DNA of 64,000 nt from Euptelea pleiosperma (GCA_035048495.1 CM068544.1:11030138-11094137); one strand, 5' to 3'. Counted from the stretch's first letter, positions 22,069 through 34,106 are shown. The notes: generated by a model from the letters alone, not told the origin. A program made the numbers and translations.

Positions 22069-22089
22069 AAGTGCTTATTTTAAGCACTT
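22069..22089. repeat. Hairpin at the 5' end of the LTR
   Basis: AAGTGCTTA, TTT, TAAGCACTT: perfect 9-base arms, 14 bases from the LTR start. Most other copies read TAAGCAATT in the second arm, a one-base mismatch. Confidence 0.6.
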
Positions 22090-22371
22090 ATCCTGTTAGC
22101 GTTATCGCACTCTCCTACGTAAAACTGCTCTAATTATCCACTTTTCTACGTAAGAGTCTCTTGTGTTGCGTAGAACACAAGACATGCGAGCCCACATCGA
22201 TCAGGAAAGCCCATTATCAAAGCTTAAAGAGCCCACATGCTATGACTAAAAGATATGGGCCAACTATGAGGACCAAAAAGCCGGCCCAAAGAACGAAGAG
22301 AGCAGGAGAGCCAATGACCAAGAGACGGACCAAAGCGTTTAAAGCCACATGAGTCAGCAAAAAATGATAGT

Positions 22372-22429
22372 CGACTCTACTGGAGAAGCGTGAGGATGGT
22401 CACAGTGAAGACCAGGGTTCCAGACCCTC
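22372..22429 (+). other. tRNA-like module in LTR 22055-24471
   Basis: ACTCTACTGG and GGTTCCAGACC (B box at 22416-22426). G18 (22382) to T54 (22418) is 36 nt. T-rich DNA follows. Confidence 0.5.
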
Positions 22430-22879
22430 CGCCAGTGCTTTTTTCCATTTTTTTTTATACTTTTTCTCTCATCTCTTCTTATTCTCTCTCTCTCTTCATC
22501 TCTCGGTCCTCGAATATACTGACCTAACCCCAGAACTCCTGCCCATCGGCTCTATCTCATCTCCCTTAGCTTTCTGACCGTTGGATCTTCCATCGGACCG
22601 TTGGATCTTCAATCGGACCGTTGGATCTCTCTAAATCCATCGATCTACTAATCTGGGTCCCAAGCAAGTCACCATCCATCCGATCGCCATCAAACTGTCT
22701 GTCACATCATCTTGTGAGACGATAGACATCATCAATCCATGCGGGCCAGTAGCCGGGCCCATCTTCATCGACCCGCTGTCCGACCAGTTAGTGGACCCCG
22801 CGAATTTCAAAATAATTTTAATTAAATGGGGGGTCCACTAATTGGGGAGATTCCCCATAAAAAAGTAGTGTTTTACTTA

Positions 22880-22920
<41 letters not shown>

Positions 22921-23132
22921 TCTTATTTTTTTATTTTCAAAAACCCCCTATTTCCATTAAAGGAAATAGGGAAGCTTTAAAAAGGGGGAAGGAGGGGGAC
23001 GAACCCTAATTTCCAAACCCTAATCCTCCTCTAATCCCCTCATTTCTCTCCCAAAACCTTCCCTTGCCGTTCTTCCTCCTCCTCTTCCCTTCTCCTTCTT
23101 CTTCTTCACCTTCTTCTTCGTCATTGCTTCTC

Positions 23133-23155
23133 GCCGGAGTTGCAGAACTCCGGCC
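23133..23155. repeat. GGAGTTGCAG hairpin, short form
   Basis: GCCGGAGTT, GCAG, AACTCCGGC. Compared with 3689-3713 the middle is shortened, but the arms still pair perfectly. It lies about 160 bp after the TATA-like box at about 22975. Confidence 0.7.
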
Positions 23156-23963
23156 AGCTGCAACTCCTTCCTTATTCCCCATCCACCATCTTTCTCCTCT
23201 CTTTCTCTTTCACGCTACAACCCATCCACGAAGACCACTCTCGTCGCCATTTTCTCCTCCTCTCCACGGTGCTGCTGCACCGCCTGAAATTCCTTTCATC
23301 TTCAAGCCGTTAAACTCCACCTTCACGGTTTTCACAATCGTGAGAACCCACTGTTTGGACCGCATCCTCCTCAGCAGGTGCCCTTCATCTCATCACGATC
23401 ACCACCGCCCCCTCCTTTGCTGCTACTACACGTTGGTGCTGTTGTGAACCACCGTCTTCACCAAGTCGGCCAGCACACCACGTGCACCCACCATCAAAAT
23501 TGACGAACCTGCAACTCCGGTAGCTGCAGCTTTCACCGCCCCCTCTTCTATCAAAAAAATAAAATAAAATAAAAAAAAGAAAAGGAAGGAAAAGAAGAGA
23601 AGGGCAGGGGCTTGGTTATCCATAACCGTTGGATCCCCCTCCACCATTGCAGCCTGCTGCCACCACCATCGATCACCACCACGTTTTCTCCTCCTTGGTC
23701 CCACTCCATTACCGCCTCCCCTTCCATCTCCTTCCCATCTCTCTCAAGACGCTGCCCCCATCTCTGCTACTCACGGTTTGGTTGTGTGCTTTGCCAAGAT
23801 CCCGCATCTCCACCTCGCCTTCACGCCTTGGCCAACAGCCAACGGTTCAACACCACCATTCACTGCTGCATCACTTCTCCACTTACCAAACCGCCTGCAA
23901 ATCCCTCTAACAGTAACGTCTTCATCCTCCTTGGAATCATAATCGCATCACCAGCAATCTCCG

Positions 23964-24388
23964 GTAAGTTTCAAAGGTGAAAAACTTTCTCTCTCTAGAC
24001 CTTTCTAGCATCACTTTCTCTCTCCCCCATATTTTCTCTCTCTAGGATAGCCATCTTCGATATTTCTCTCTCTACATTTTCTCATTTCTCTCTCTAATTT
24101 TTATGGCTTTCTAGGTTATTTTTGAATTTAATTTGATTTTGTAAGACTCATTGAGGATGAATAAAATTATTATTTTTGCATTTGTTAGTTTACTTTTGTG
24201 TTTTTGGTTGTTTGTGGTAATTTCTCTCTCTAAAAATCACTAAGAATGTTTTAAATCCATCACCATTCTCACCTCTTCATGTTTTCTTGATAAAAATCCG
24301 TCATTTCATGTCTTTGAATTACGCACACTAACCCCGAGTGCGGACGATACCCGACACGAGCCACTGTACAACCCTGTGATTTTTGCAG
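23964..24388 (+). other. Candidate leader intron in LTR 22055-24471
   Basis: Donor CCG|GTAAGTTTC at 23964, arrays of TTTCTCTCTCTAG between, and acceptor ATTTTTGCAG ending at 24388. This is the clearest donor and acceptor pair of the family. Confidence 0.45.
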
Positions 24389-24471
24389 GATTTGAGTGAA
24401 CAAGATTCGGATAATTACAAATGTGTTGATTTTAGGGTCGTTCTCTCAACGACGGAAAAACCCTACTTTCA

Positions 24472-25757
24472 ATAAGTATCACTTCATTATCTTTATCCTT
24501 CACTATTTGATATAGATTTTCTAATTCAATTTTTAGTGAGGCATTTTCACAACATAAGTGAGTCTTTTCTTTTTTCAAGGTATCAGAGGATTTTGCCAAA
24601 TTTAGGCTTTCTTTATATAAATTGTTAAATGCATTCAGAATGTTTTCTTCACCTTCATCATCACTTAAGTCAGTTTCATTATCTATTTTAGCATTCTTAG
24701 AGTGACAATTTTCATTAAGATTAGCAATAGTCATTAAAGCTCTAACATTGGATGATTCTCCGTTATCACTAGATGCGTTCATTTTCGTAACGGATTCATC
24801 ACTATCCATGTCCCAAGTCATAGCTTTAGTTTTTCCTTTCTTAACATTGTTAGGACACTCAGTAGAGATATGACCAAACCTCCTGCAATTATAACATTGT
24901 ATATCATCTATGTTGTTATCTCCCTTTTTGTATTTATCGAGATTTTCAATAGGTTTCTTATTCCTTTGTATAAAATTTTTCTTATCTTATTTATGAAGAA
25001 CTTTCTGAATTTTTTTATCAAGGAGGACAACTTCTTCATCAATGTTATTAGACTCGTCAGAGTCAGTTTCTTCTCTTAATTGTTTCTTAGAGGTTCTTAG
25101 AGCTAATCCTTTCTTTTTAAGTGCATGAAGTTTTAGTTCAAATGTTTGAATTGATCCTATTACTTCTTTTAATTTGATTAGATCAATATTGTTACTTTCT
25201 TCAATAGCCATTACTTTAGGGTGAAACCTGTCAGGTAAAGACCATAGAATTTTTCTCAATTTTTGGTTTAGGAATAGCTTCACCAAGACCCCACATGGAA
25301 TTAATTATTTCACTCAATTTAGTGTAGTAGTTTGTGAAACTTTCATCCTTATGATTTCAAACTATTTTGTGAGCATTTGAAGTTTAGATACTTTAACAAA
25401 GCTTGTTCCTTCATGGGTCATTTCCAAAATGTCTCATGCTTGTTTTGAAGTCTCACAAACAATAATTCTCTTAAACTCTTATGGAGATAAAGCATAGTGT
25501 ATGGCATTTAATGCACGATTAGTGTATGTGTATGCTTCCTTATCTCTAGCATTCCATTCTATTTTAACCTTGATAGTAATGGTAGTTATCTCACCAACAA
25601 TAGGTGCTATAGTAGGAGATGTCCATCCCAATTCTACTGATTCCCAAATCCGTTCATCAAGAGATTTTAAGAAAATCCTCATTTTAGCCTTCTAGTAGGC
25701 ATAATTAGTACCATTGAATAGAAGAAGTCTAGACACAAAGAATTTCTCTCGACTCAT
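24472..25757 (-). pseudogene. Copia1 gag
   Basis: The frame begins ATG at 25757 (MSREKF) 62 bases after the primer site. It reads FNGTNYAY, a stop where tryptophan is usual, then KAKMRIFLKSLDERIWESVELGW: the N-terminal domain of copia gag. A middle part contains LRKILWSLPDRFHPKVMAIEES, the conserved UBN2-type gag region, followed by a lysine- and serine-rich stretch. The zinc knuckle CYNCRRFGHISTEC, encoded near 24870-24910, keeps all four metal ligands. The acidic segment DMDSDES follows and is cut by the LTR at 24471. Several frameshifts and stops make it a pseudogene. Confidence 0.85.
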
Positions 25758-25818
25758 GGTTATTCCAAGGGAACTAAGGATCACACTTTGGTTACTAAGC
25801 CCATCACAAAGTGGCCTT

Positions 25819-25830
25819 GCTCTGATACCA
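25819..25830 (-). other. Primer binding site of Copia1 (initiator tRNA-Met)
   Basis: On the minus strand TGGTATCAGAGC follows the CA end of the LTR after two bases. This is the usual plant copia primer site complementary to the 3' end of initiator tRNA-Met. It fixes the orientation of the element and the LTR boundary. Confidence 0.92.
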
Positions 25831-25832
25831 AT

Positions 25833-27426
25833 TGAAATTCTCTTTTAATTACCATGTTATGTCCTAGATGGGGGTGAATAGGATAATTTTTAAATTCTCT
25901 ATGGATTCTATATGGATTAAAAATTAATGATCACACAACGAGGAAAATGATCAAATAATCAAAATAAGGATCATCTACAGAACATAGATATGGAAAAATC
26001 TGAGACAAAATCTGCAAAAATTCACAATCACACGAGACTCAGATTTATAGTGGTTCAGCGACTCCGCACCTATGTCCACTGTCCAATACTCACATCGAGT
26101 AGTATTATATTATTTCAATCATGCATTATAATATTTCCAATCGAAATAAATAATCAAACAACTAAGATTACACTTAGTCTCAATCTAACGAGAATCGCTT
26201 CAGCCTAGGTCAGTAGTCTATTTAGAGAAGCCTTTTTTTCATTGATCTACAATCCTCAACTCGATCTATACGAGAATCACTTCTCGATTCACTTAGAGAG
26301 TCACACTAGGCCCGTAGTATTTTAGAGAAATGGATTTCTCAAGGATTCCACCTTCCTTAACTCAATTTGATGAGTACTCACTCATCCACCAATCACGAAC
26401 AATTCAGGATTGATAATATTGAATTCATTATAAAAGGTTTGTTCTAGGAGATATTTACCTTTTGATGAATTTGATTGAATGGTAAATCCTCATCGAAGAA
26501 TTTGCCACAGAGATACTGTGCCAATGATGATCCTCATCTTGAAAAAAGATGATTGTAGGAAATAATACCCTTCGTAGTCTCTTTAAACAATTAGAGCAGT
26601 CTTCACAATAGATGAATTGGATTTGCTCATGTGAAGCTCTCTCAAACAATCTAGAGCCTTTACAAAGGATGTACAGATTCGCATAGATAAAGCTATCTCA
26701 AATTCCAAATCTCTAGACTTAAAGAATGATAATCAAAGAATGGAGAATAGAGATTTCTTGATTAAGTTAATTTTAATGAAGGGAGAGGGCTCTTATTTAT
26801 AAGCAAGCCTCCCATCAATAGAACCGAACCGAATATAGCCGTTTGAAGGGCCAAAGTGCGCTTAAAATCGCTTAAGAGATTGAGTCAAAATGAGATCCGA
26901 AAGGGGTAGGGTCGACCGCACGTTTGGCCGGTCGATCAGACTTTGGTTGACCAAACATTTAGTCGGTGGCCCACTCAAGTAAATACCAAATAATCTTGAA
27001 CCTAAGAGTTAGGGTCGACCGCACCTTTTTGGCCGGTCGACCGGACCTCTTAGTCCAGAACCAAACACTTCTAAATTTTTTAGAATTTCTCTTTTTGATA
27101 CGCACATGATTCCTAACTATCACTGAACCATCTAGGGTAAAGCTTGATCCGCTGGCAAAGCGCGGTGTACCCTTAGATTTACGCAAGTAATTGTAATACA
27201 AGATTCTTCATAGTTGAACGTTCGTTAAGTGAGAACGTACTCTGATCTTTTAAATCTTCATGCTTGAGCTTGACTTTGTCTTCAGTTGAGCTTGATCACT
27301 TGACTTTGTCTTCAGTTGATCTTGAACACTTGGGTTGATTTTCTTTAGCTTTAATTCTTCTTTGATTTGTTTTGTCAAAGTCCACTTGATCTTTGACACT
27401 TCAGTCTCTAGCGGATTCGTGACACA
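25833..27426 (-). repeat. 5' LTR of Copia1
   Basis: About 1.6 kb. Its inner end is CA (plus-strand TG at 25833) next to the primer site. Its outer end is TGTGTCACG or TGTCACG, with plus-strand CA at 27426 or 27424. The sequence beyond is Copia2 on the opposite strand. It contains the GTCGACC palindromes at 26905-27055. The matching 3' LTR is not in the window. Confidence 0.75.
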
Positions 27427-28318
27427 ACGATATATATATCCAAAGAACTAAGTATTCTGAGATTGACAACTGAGACTTTTCAATGGTAAAATTACTAGCT
27501 ATTCTGATTCTGACTGGGCAGGAATTGCTGATGATCGAAAAAGCACCAGTGGTGGGTGTTTTTATATTAGAAATTGTTAGGTAGCTTGGCACATCAAGAA
27601 ACATAATGCTATATCTTTGTCTACTGCTAAAGTAGAATATATTGCCGTTGGTAGCTGTTGTGACCAATTAATTTGGATGAAGCAAATGTTATTAGATTAT
27701 GGAATTGATCAGGGATCTATGAATTTATTCTGTGCTACCGCTAGTGCTATTTGTATTTCTAAAAATCTTGTACAACACTCTAGAACCAAGCATATTGATA
27801 TTAGACATCACTTTATTAGAGAATTGGTTGAAGTACAGATAATTTCTTTAGAGCATGAGAATACAGAAATTCAACTTGCATATATTTTGACCAAACCTTT
27901 AAATTCGCTCAGATTTGAATATCTGAAGAAGTCTATAGGAGTTTGTTCTATTATTGATTAATTTCATGTGGTATTAACTGAAATAATTGAAGCCATGTTG
28001 AATATCTTATCTTCAGTTTTTCAGTTAGTGTAATCATCTAATCATCCAAAATGAGAGTTAGATTATTTTTGTGAATTTGGAATTACTATTGTTGGTTGAA
28101 TTCTTTTGTGTAATAATATTTGGTACCATATCATATTGGGTATATAATTTCTTTGATGATATTATTGAATATATGATTATTTGGTAAATTGGTGATATTT
28201 TGGGATGATTGGGTTTTTGGAATTGGCATTTACGAAGTCGGGCCGATTGAAGAAATTGTCTGGCCGACCGATGAATTTGCCGAGGTCCTTGGGTTTTTAG
28301 AAAAGTTTTTTACAAAGT
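27427..28318 (+). mobile_element. Copia2, left fragment (RNase H and spacer)
   Basis: A plus-strand member of the same family as Copia1, and the host of Copia1's insertion. It opens inside RNase H and continues into the GTCGACC spacer. The reverse solo LTR 28319-35646 splits it. The Copia1 spacer shows that the two sides (GGGTTTTTAGAAA and GAAGTCGGGTCGACC) are contiguous in the empty site. Confidence 0.85.
27480..27961 (+). pseudogene. Copia2 RNase H domain
   Basis: It reads SDSDWAGIADDRKSTSGG, a stop, then AWHIKKHNAISLSTAKVEY, QLIWMKQMLLDYGIDQGSMNL and RTKHIDIRHHFIRELVEV, ending KKSIGVCSIID and stop. Two catalytic acids are lost: AKVEY for AEAEY and FCATAS for FCDNTS. It is the most continuous copia coding segment in the window, and inactive. 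Confidence 0.85.
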
Positions 28319-29048
28319 TGAAAGTAGGGTTTTTCCATGTCGTTGGATCAGAAACCCTAAAGTTCAACAAGATTTGTAATTTCTCCGAATTTGTTTACTT
28401 TAAATCCTGCAAAAATCCAGACTTGTATAGTGGCTCGTGTTGGATATCGTCCGCACTAGGGGTTAGGGCAATTAAAGAACAATAATGATGGAAACTACTT
28501 AGAATGGTAGAGTTATATTGAGAGAGATGGGATCGGGATTAAAACATGATTTTTTTAATATTAACTGCTAATGAGTAACAATAAAATGAAAGCAAGAATA
28601 AATATCCGAATTAAATTTGCATTAAAATAACGAGTGAATTACATTAAAATTTGCACTTAAACTAAAATGAAAAACATTCAAACTATCTAGAAAGTAAGAT
28701 AATGAAATATAGAGAGAGAAAGTGACTTTAGAGAGGGAAAGTAGAGAGAGGTTTAGAGAGAGAAAGTGAGACAGGATGAGAGGAGACTAATTTTAGAAAG
28801 AGAAAATCAGAATTTAGAGAGAGAAAGTGGGATTTTAGAAAGAGGATTTAGGAAAAGACTTAGGAAGAGAAAGTAGATGAAGAGATTACCTTCCCGTCTA
28901 TCACACAGGTTGAAGAGAGAAGAAATACTTGCACAGCTTGGCCACGTGGTGGCTACGAACAGCAAGAGAGACACGTGGAGAGGTTTGCATGTGGGGTGGT
29001 GGCTGTTTAGCTACTACCCGAAGAGGGCCTTCAATAGTGGCAGGTCAC

Positions 29049-30677
29049 TGAAACTAGGCTTTTTCCGCGTCATTGGTTACGAAAATCCTAATTCTAACTC
29101 ATTTGTAATTTATCCCAAATTTCCTGCAAAATTAAGCTATTTTTTGCACGGTGGAAGTATGTCGGATGTCGATCTGCACTCGGGGTTAGCTTGCACAATT
29201 CAAGGACATAAAATTATGGATTTTAGCGAGAAATTTGAGGAGATAATTGATGGAGGGGTGAGAATGGTGAAGCGAATTAAAACATGCTTAGTGATTTTTT
29301 TAGAGAGAGAAATTTCCACGACCTATGAGGAGATGCAACTACACTTTGCAAAGTTTACATTCATTGAAAATTAAGCAATTACTACAATATTGGAATCAAA
29401 ACAAGCAACACAAAAATCAAACTAAACGGCTAATCTAGAGAGTTTTAGAGAGAGAAACAAAAGATGAAGGGATTAGGTAGAGAGAGAAAGTTGAGAAATA
29501 GATAAGTAAATTAAGAAAATTTAATAGAGAAAGAAATAAAACTATTCTTCATTGATTCAAACAAGTGCTTACATGAAAACAGTTTCATATTGAGACAATT
29601 AAATAACCACAAGCTAAACTAAGAAGAGAGGAGATAAAGATGGGTTTTCAATGAACTAGAGAGAGAAGGTTCTTACTATAGTTGCAAGAGTTGGAGAAAT
29701 TAGTGAGGAGCCGATTGATGAGCCCAAAATTACTGGAGATGGATCGGTTATGGACTGACAACCTACAGTGGTTGTAGGCCGTTGATTAGCAGGTAGAGGG
29801 GTTGCTTCAATGGAGACGCTGCCAAGTTGCAGGTTGAATCGGCAATGGTTTGGTGAAGGCGGTAATGTGGACTGGGGGATGCTGTGCGTGGAGATGAAAT
29901 GGTAGAGAATAGCAATGGAGGAGGTGGCTTCAACTGGTGGCTGCTGTGGAGAGACACAACAACGTGGAAGGTGCAGCGGTGTGGAGAGGGATTGAGAGGG
30001 GGTCGAGATGGATGATGATTATCAGATGGTGGAGATCGACCAAGGTAGGCTGTAGGATTGAGTGATTGCGAAGGTAGAAAGGATCGGATGATTCAGATTT
30101 GAGAGAGGAGAGATGATGAAGTTTAGAGAGAGGAGAGAGAAAATATTATAAAATAAAGAGAGAAATGCTAGCAGAGGGTCTTGAACCCTGGTCTTTGACT
30201 TGGTCTTCTACATGCTTTACCAACTGAGCAATTCATCATCTTGTGTTAGTTGACAAGCTTTAATCTCCTTAGTCTCTTCTTTAAGGGCTTGTCTCTCCTT
30301 CTCTCTTGATCGTCCCTCAATTCTTTCGACTCTCTGGCTCTTCCCGTCTTTGACCTATATCTCCTCATCCTCAGCCTGTTGGCTCTTGAGCTTTGATCCT
30401 AGGTTCTTGAAGTTGATTGAGGGCTCGCATTCCATCAAAATTGCCCGATTAGTGCTCCTGCGATAGAAAAATCGCGTAATGAGAATGACTTCGCATGTGG
30501 GTCAAATAAATGCGTATGAATGCATGCGAATATACCATTTTAATCAGAAAAGTGTGTTCTACGCAATGAGAAAAACTCTTACGTAGAAATGTTGATAAAA
30601 AAGATAGTTTTACGTAGGAGAATGTGATAACCCTAGAAGGATAATTGCTTAAAATACGCACTTTTGAGCGAATAGCA
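29049..30677 (-). mobile_element. Short solo LTR (1,629 bp), target duplication GTCAC
   Basis: The perfect duplication GTCAC is at 29044-29048 and 30678-30682. On the minus strand it starts TGCTATTCGCTC. It is much shorter than the others because most of the leader and promoter region is absent, but it keeps the terminal stem-loop, GAGA arrays, 5' end and the best-preserved A box of all copies. Confidence 0.9.
30174..30231 (-). other. tRNA-like module, best-preserved copy
   Basis: On the minus strand TTGCTCAGTTGGTAAAGC matches tRNA positions 8-25: GCTC and AAGC as D stem, A14 and G18G19 in the loop. CAGGG-TTCAAGA-CCCTC is a T arm with T54, T55, C56, A57 and A58 in place. G18 (30221) to T54 (30185) is 36 nt. 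The anticodon stem pairs only partly, and position 33 is A where T is expected. Confidence 0.55.
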
Positions 30678-31139
30678 GTCACATAGCACCTTCAGGTGAT
30701 GCATGCAAGAGAGAATGAACCTGCAAGTTTCTTCTCTACAGGCTATATAGATGCACCTGTGGTAGGAGAAAGGTTGACCGGTGGTTACAAGCTCTGCGGA
30801 ATTAGATGCACGGCCACGAGAGGAAGAATATACCGTGATGGGAGGTGCACAGATTGTGTTGACCGTGTGGAAAGTGAGGGCAGCAACTTGTAGAGTTGCT
30901 GACCGGCAAGAAGAGGGACTGGCCGATGAAGGAAATGGTGGTTTTCTGTTAGTGCAGGTGGTAAACGTTGTAGGATGCAACGGATCTAGAAGAGAAGCTG
31001 GTTTGTTTTTTTTTTTTTTTTGCATGTCTGATCTCGACCTTGAAGAAGACACGGAGGAAGTCCAGCCTGCCTTGGGGGAGACGGCGATTGCTGCTGGAGA
31101 TCTGGAGTTGATGTACGTGCCCAAAATGTCAAGCTAGCT

Positions 31140-31161
31140 GGAGTTGCAGGTCTGCAACTCC
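31140..31161. repeat. GGAGTTGCAG hairpin in LTR 28319-35646
   Basis: GGAGTTGCAG, two bases, CTGCAACTCC. It is followed at 31198-31228 by a GAA microsatellite. Confidence 0.75.
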
Positions 31162-33138
31162 GACGAAAAAGAAGAAGGCGAAGAAGAAGAAGGAGATGAA
31201 GAAGAAGAAGAAGAAGAAGAAGAAGAACTCATGATGGAGGGATAGGAGAGGCTCAAGGAGGAAAATCGGTGGTGGAAGGCATGCTGGTTTGGAGCGCACC
31301 AGTCCAACAAAGGCAGAGGAGAGGGTGGCGGTGCTGTGGGTGTTGATGACGCTGCAAGGTGAAGAGGTTTTGTGCGTGGAGATGAGAATGGCGGTATCTA
31401 GCAGCTACAAGAGAGGAAATGTGTGGTGAACTAGGGTGTGCAAGCTGGCAACAGCACCTCATAGCAGGTGCAAGTGGTGATGCAATAATGGAGATCGCCA
31501 GAAAGTGCAGATGGAGAATGAGGAGAAGACTTGCCAGATTAGGAGATGTGGATCCCCATTGTGAAGCTGTGGTAGGTATGTGTAGCAGGTTAACGCCGAA
31601 AACTTCAAAGGCTTGGAAGATGGTGATCTGGTGACTGAACACTTGGAGAGTTGCTGCACTAACAGAAGATGGTGAAGGTGTTTCTTACAACCATGACCTG
31701 TAGTTCAAGAGGAGCACGATTGTGGAGAAGAAAACAGGGTGGTGACTGGTTGCAGGGAGCACTGCTTGGCAGTCCATGGTCAACATGGAGCTTTTACGGC
31801 CACAAGCAAGGTTGTGGAGAGATGTTTGCAAACCATGTTGGACGTAGTGGCTGGAGGCGCACTCCAAGTGATGGAGACCTGCAAGAGGCAGCAGGTTTTG
31901 ATAGTAGGTATTTTCCGCGTCGTTGGTTACGGAAACCCTAACTTCAACACAATTTGTAATATTGATCCGATTATCCTGCAAAATTGATAGATTTGTATAG
32001 GGATTCGTGTCGGATGTCGATCCGCACTCGGGGTTAGTTTGTGCAAGCAGTGAACATGAAATGATGAATGTTTCTCAGAAATTTTTACTAAGAATGATGG
32101 AGTGGTGAGAATGATGATCGATTTAAAATAATTGTTGGCGATTTTTAGAGAGAGAAATTGACCTGAGCTACTCAAGAAACAACCACAGAATAAAAGACAG
32201 TACTTTGCATGAAATAAATAATTTTATTTATTGGAATAACTTGAAAGTAACTTACAATTTCAAGAAAGATGAACTAGTTACAAAGCATTAAAGATGACTC
32301 CTTAGCATTAAAAAAATCTAGAGAGAGAAAATTAAAAATTCTAGAGAGAGGGAGACTGATTTAGAGAGAGAAAGTTGAGATCCTACCGGGGGTGGCTGAA
32401 GCGTCTGGTGGCAGCACTTGCTGATGTTTGCAAGTTGCAACACCAGCTCAAGAGAGAAAGACCGTACCTCCTCTCTCTTCTCCCTTTTTTTTTTTTTTTT
32501 TTTCTTTTGGATTTGCAGGCGTTGGAGGCTTGGGCTGCTTGCTAGTGAGAGATGACGATGGGTTGCTGAACAGCCAACCCAAGATGAGGAAGACGTGAGG
32601 TGGTTGCAGCAGGTATGAGCTTCACGGTGGAGAAGCAAGTTGAGAAGATGGTGGGGTTGCTGTTTGGAGCCCGGCTGGTGAAGATTTGCAAGTTTCGTTA
32701 GAATGCCCAGAACTTGGAGGGGAACAGCTTGGCTGGAGTTGCAGATTGCAACCTTGGAAATGGTTTGCAAGTGTGCTGGCTGACCTGCAACTCGTGGTGG
32801 ATCTTGGAGGCGGCAAATAGGAGAGTGGCAGCAAGGAGAGATGCGGACCAGGTTTGCACCCCTTTCTCTATCTTCTTGTTCTTTCTTTCCTTCTCTCTCT
32901 TTTCTTTCTTTTTTTTTGTTGTGGTTAAAACGGTGGAGGGCAGCAAGTGAAGATCACGGCTGGGATTTTTGGAGAGGAAAGATCAGAACGTTGAGGAGCT
33001 TGGGAGGCGATCCAGTCCGTGAAAACGTGGGAGAGAGCATATGGAAGTGGGGGAATGATGGTGGTTTAGAGTGGGAAGAGAGGAGAGAAGAGGAGCGTGG
33101 GGAGAAGAAGATGATGGTGCAGGCGGTAATGGAGGTTG

Positions 33139-33163
33139 CCGGAGTTGCAACCTGCAACTCCGG
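33139..33163. repeat. GGAGTTGCAG hairpin in LTR 31899-34563
   Basis: CCGGAGTTGCA, ACC, TGCAACTCCGG. Arms of 11 bases. Confidence 0.75.
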
Positions 33164-33517
33164 TGATCTTAAAAAAATTTTTTTTTTTTTTTTTTTTCGT
33201 TTTACCGGAGTTGTTGCAGGTGCTTGGGCTTGTACAGCAGGCCGTGAATGGAGGGCTGAGGTAGCAGACCTGCAACTTAGTGTTGCAGGTCGTGAAGATG
33301 CAGCAGATCGTGGAGAAAATGGAGTCGAAGAAGAAGAAGGAGGAGGGCGGATCGGTGTTGGAAAATAAGAAGAAGAAGAAGAAGAGAAGAGGAGGAGGAA
33401 GAAGGAAAGGAGGAGAACGAGCGAAGGGAAAGAAGGGAGAGCTTTGGGGGAAGGAGAGGAAGAGATGGGAGAGGGATTAGGGTTCGAACAAACCCCTCTC
33501 CTTCTCTTTTTAAAGCT

Positions 33518-33543
33518 CCCTATTTCCATTAATGGAAATAGGG
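33518..33543. repeat. Perfect 26-bp palindrome, second copy
   Basis: Identical to 3496-3521, in an LTR lying in the opposite orientation. Confidence 0.85.
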
Positions 33544-34048
33544 TATTTTTGAAATAAAAAAAATAAATTTTTTTTTTTTTTTTTTTTTAAGTAAAAATCT
33601 ACTTTTCTATGGGGAATCTCCCCAATTAGTGGACCCCCCATTTTTTTGAAATTTAATTAAAATTCTTTGGAAATTCACGGGGTCCACTAACTGGTCGGAC
33701 AGCGGGTCGATGATGATGGGCCCGGCTACTGGCCCACATGGATTTGTGATGTCCATTGTCTCACAAGATGATGTGACAGACAGTCTGATGGCGATCGGAT
33801 GGATGGTGACTTGATTGGGACTCAGATTGGTGGATCGACGAATCTAGAGAGATCCAACGGTCCGATTGAAGATCCAACGGTCCGATGGAAGATCTAACGG
33901 TCAGAAAGCTAAGGGAGATGAGATAGAGCCGATGGGCAGGAGTTCTGGGGTTAGGTCAGTAGATTCGAGGACCGAGAGATGAAGAGAGAGAGAGAATAAG
34001 GAGAGATGAGAGAGAAAGTATCAAAAAATAGAGAGAAAAGCACTAGCG

Positions 34049-34106
34049 AAGGGTCTGGAACCCTGGTCTTCACTGTGACCATCCTCACGCTTCTCCAGTA
34101 GAGTCG
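34049..34106 (-). other. tRNA-like module in LTR 31899-34563
   Basis: B box GGTTCCAGACC on the minus strand (34052-34062). G18 (34096) to T54 (34060) is 36 nt. Downstream run TTTT. Confidence 0.5.

Larger units (their letters stand above)
22055..24471 (+). mobile_element. Solo LTR in Copia1, target duplication ATAAG
   Basis: A 2,417-bp LTR of the main family flanked by ATAAG at 22050-22054 and 24472-24476. Compared with LTR 251-2935 it lacks about 150 bp near its start: after GCGTAGAACACA (about 22175) it jumps to AGACATGCGAGCCC. It has an (AT)n tract at about 22888-22917, a hairpin GCCGGAGTT/AACTCCGGC at about 23133, candidate intron borders at 23964 and 24388, and the GTCGTT version of the terminal stem-loop. 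Confidence 0.92.
18169..27426 (-). mobile_element. Copia1: Sirevirus-like Ty1/copia element (decayed, 3' part outside window)
   Basis: Reading leftward from 27426, the order is 5' LTR, primer site, gag, protease, integrase remnant, reverse transcriptase remnant, RNase H, palindrome-rich spacer, an extra reading frame with an acidic tail, and a G-rich purine tract. Solo LTR 22055-24471 interrupts it between gag and protease. The order gag-PR-INT-RT-RNH is that of Ty1/copia. The extra frame after pol, the palindromes in both LTR and spacer, and the tract AAAGGGGGAGA are known traits of the Sirevirus lineage; the assignment to that lineage is an inference. The 3' LTR is not in the window because LTR B occupies the left side. 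Confidence 0.8.

Noticed and set aside
23064..23980. Host exon-like coding frames of 93-127 codons
   Set aside because: Proline-, serine- and histidine-rich frames from CT- and CA-rich leader DNA of a solo LTR; both strands and several frames are open at once.
30174..30231. A functional tRNA gene
   Set aside because: A and B boxes and T arm are good, but no acceptor stem can be formed and the anticodon loop lacks T33. I kept it only as a tRNA-like module.
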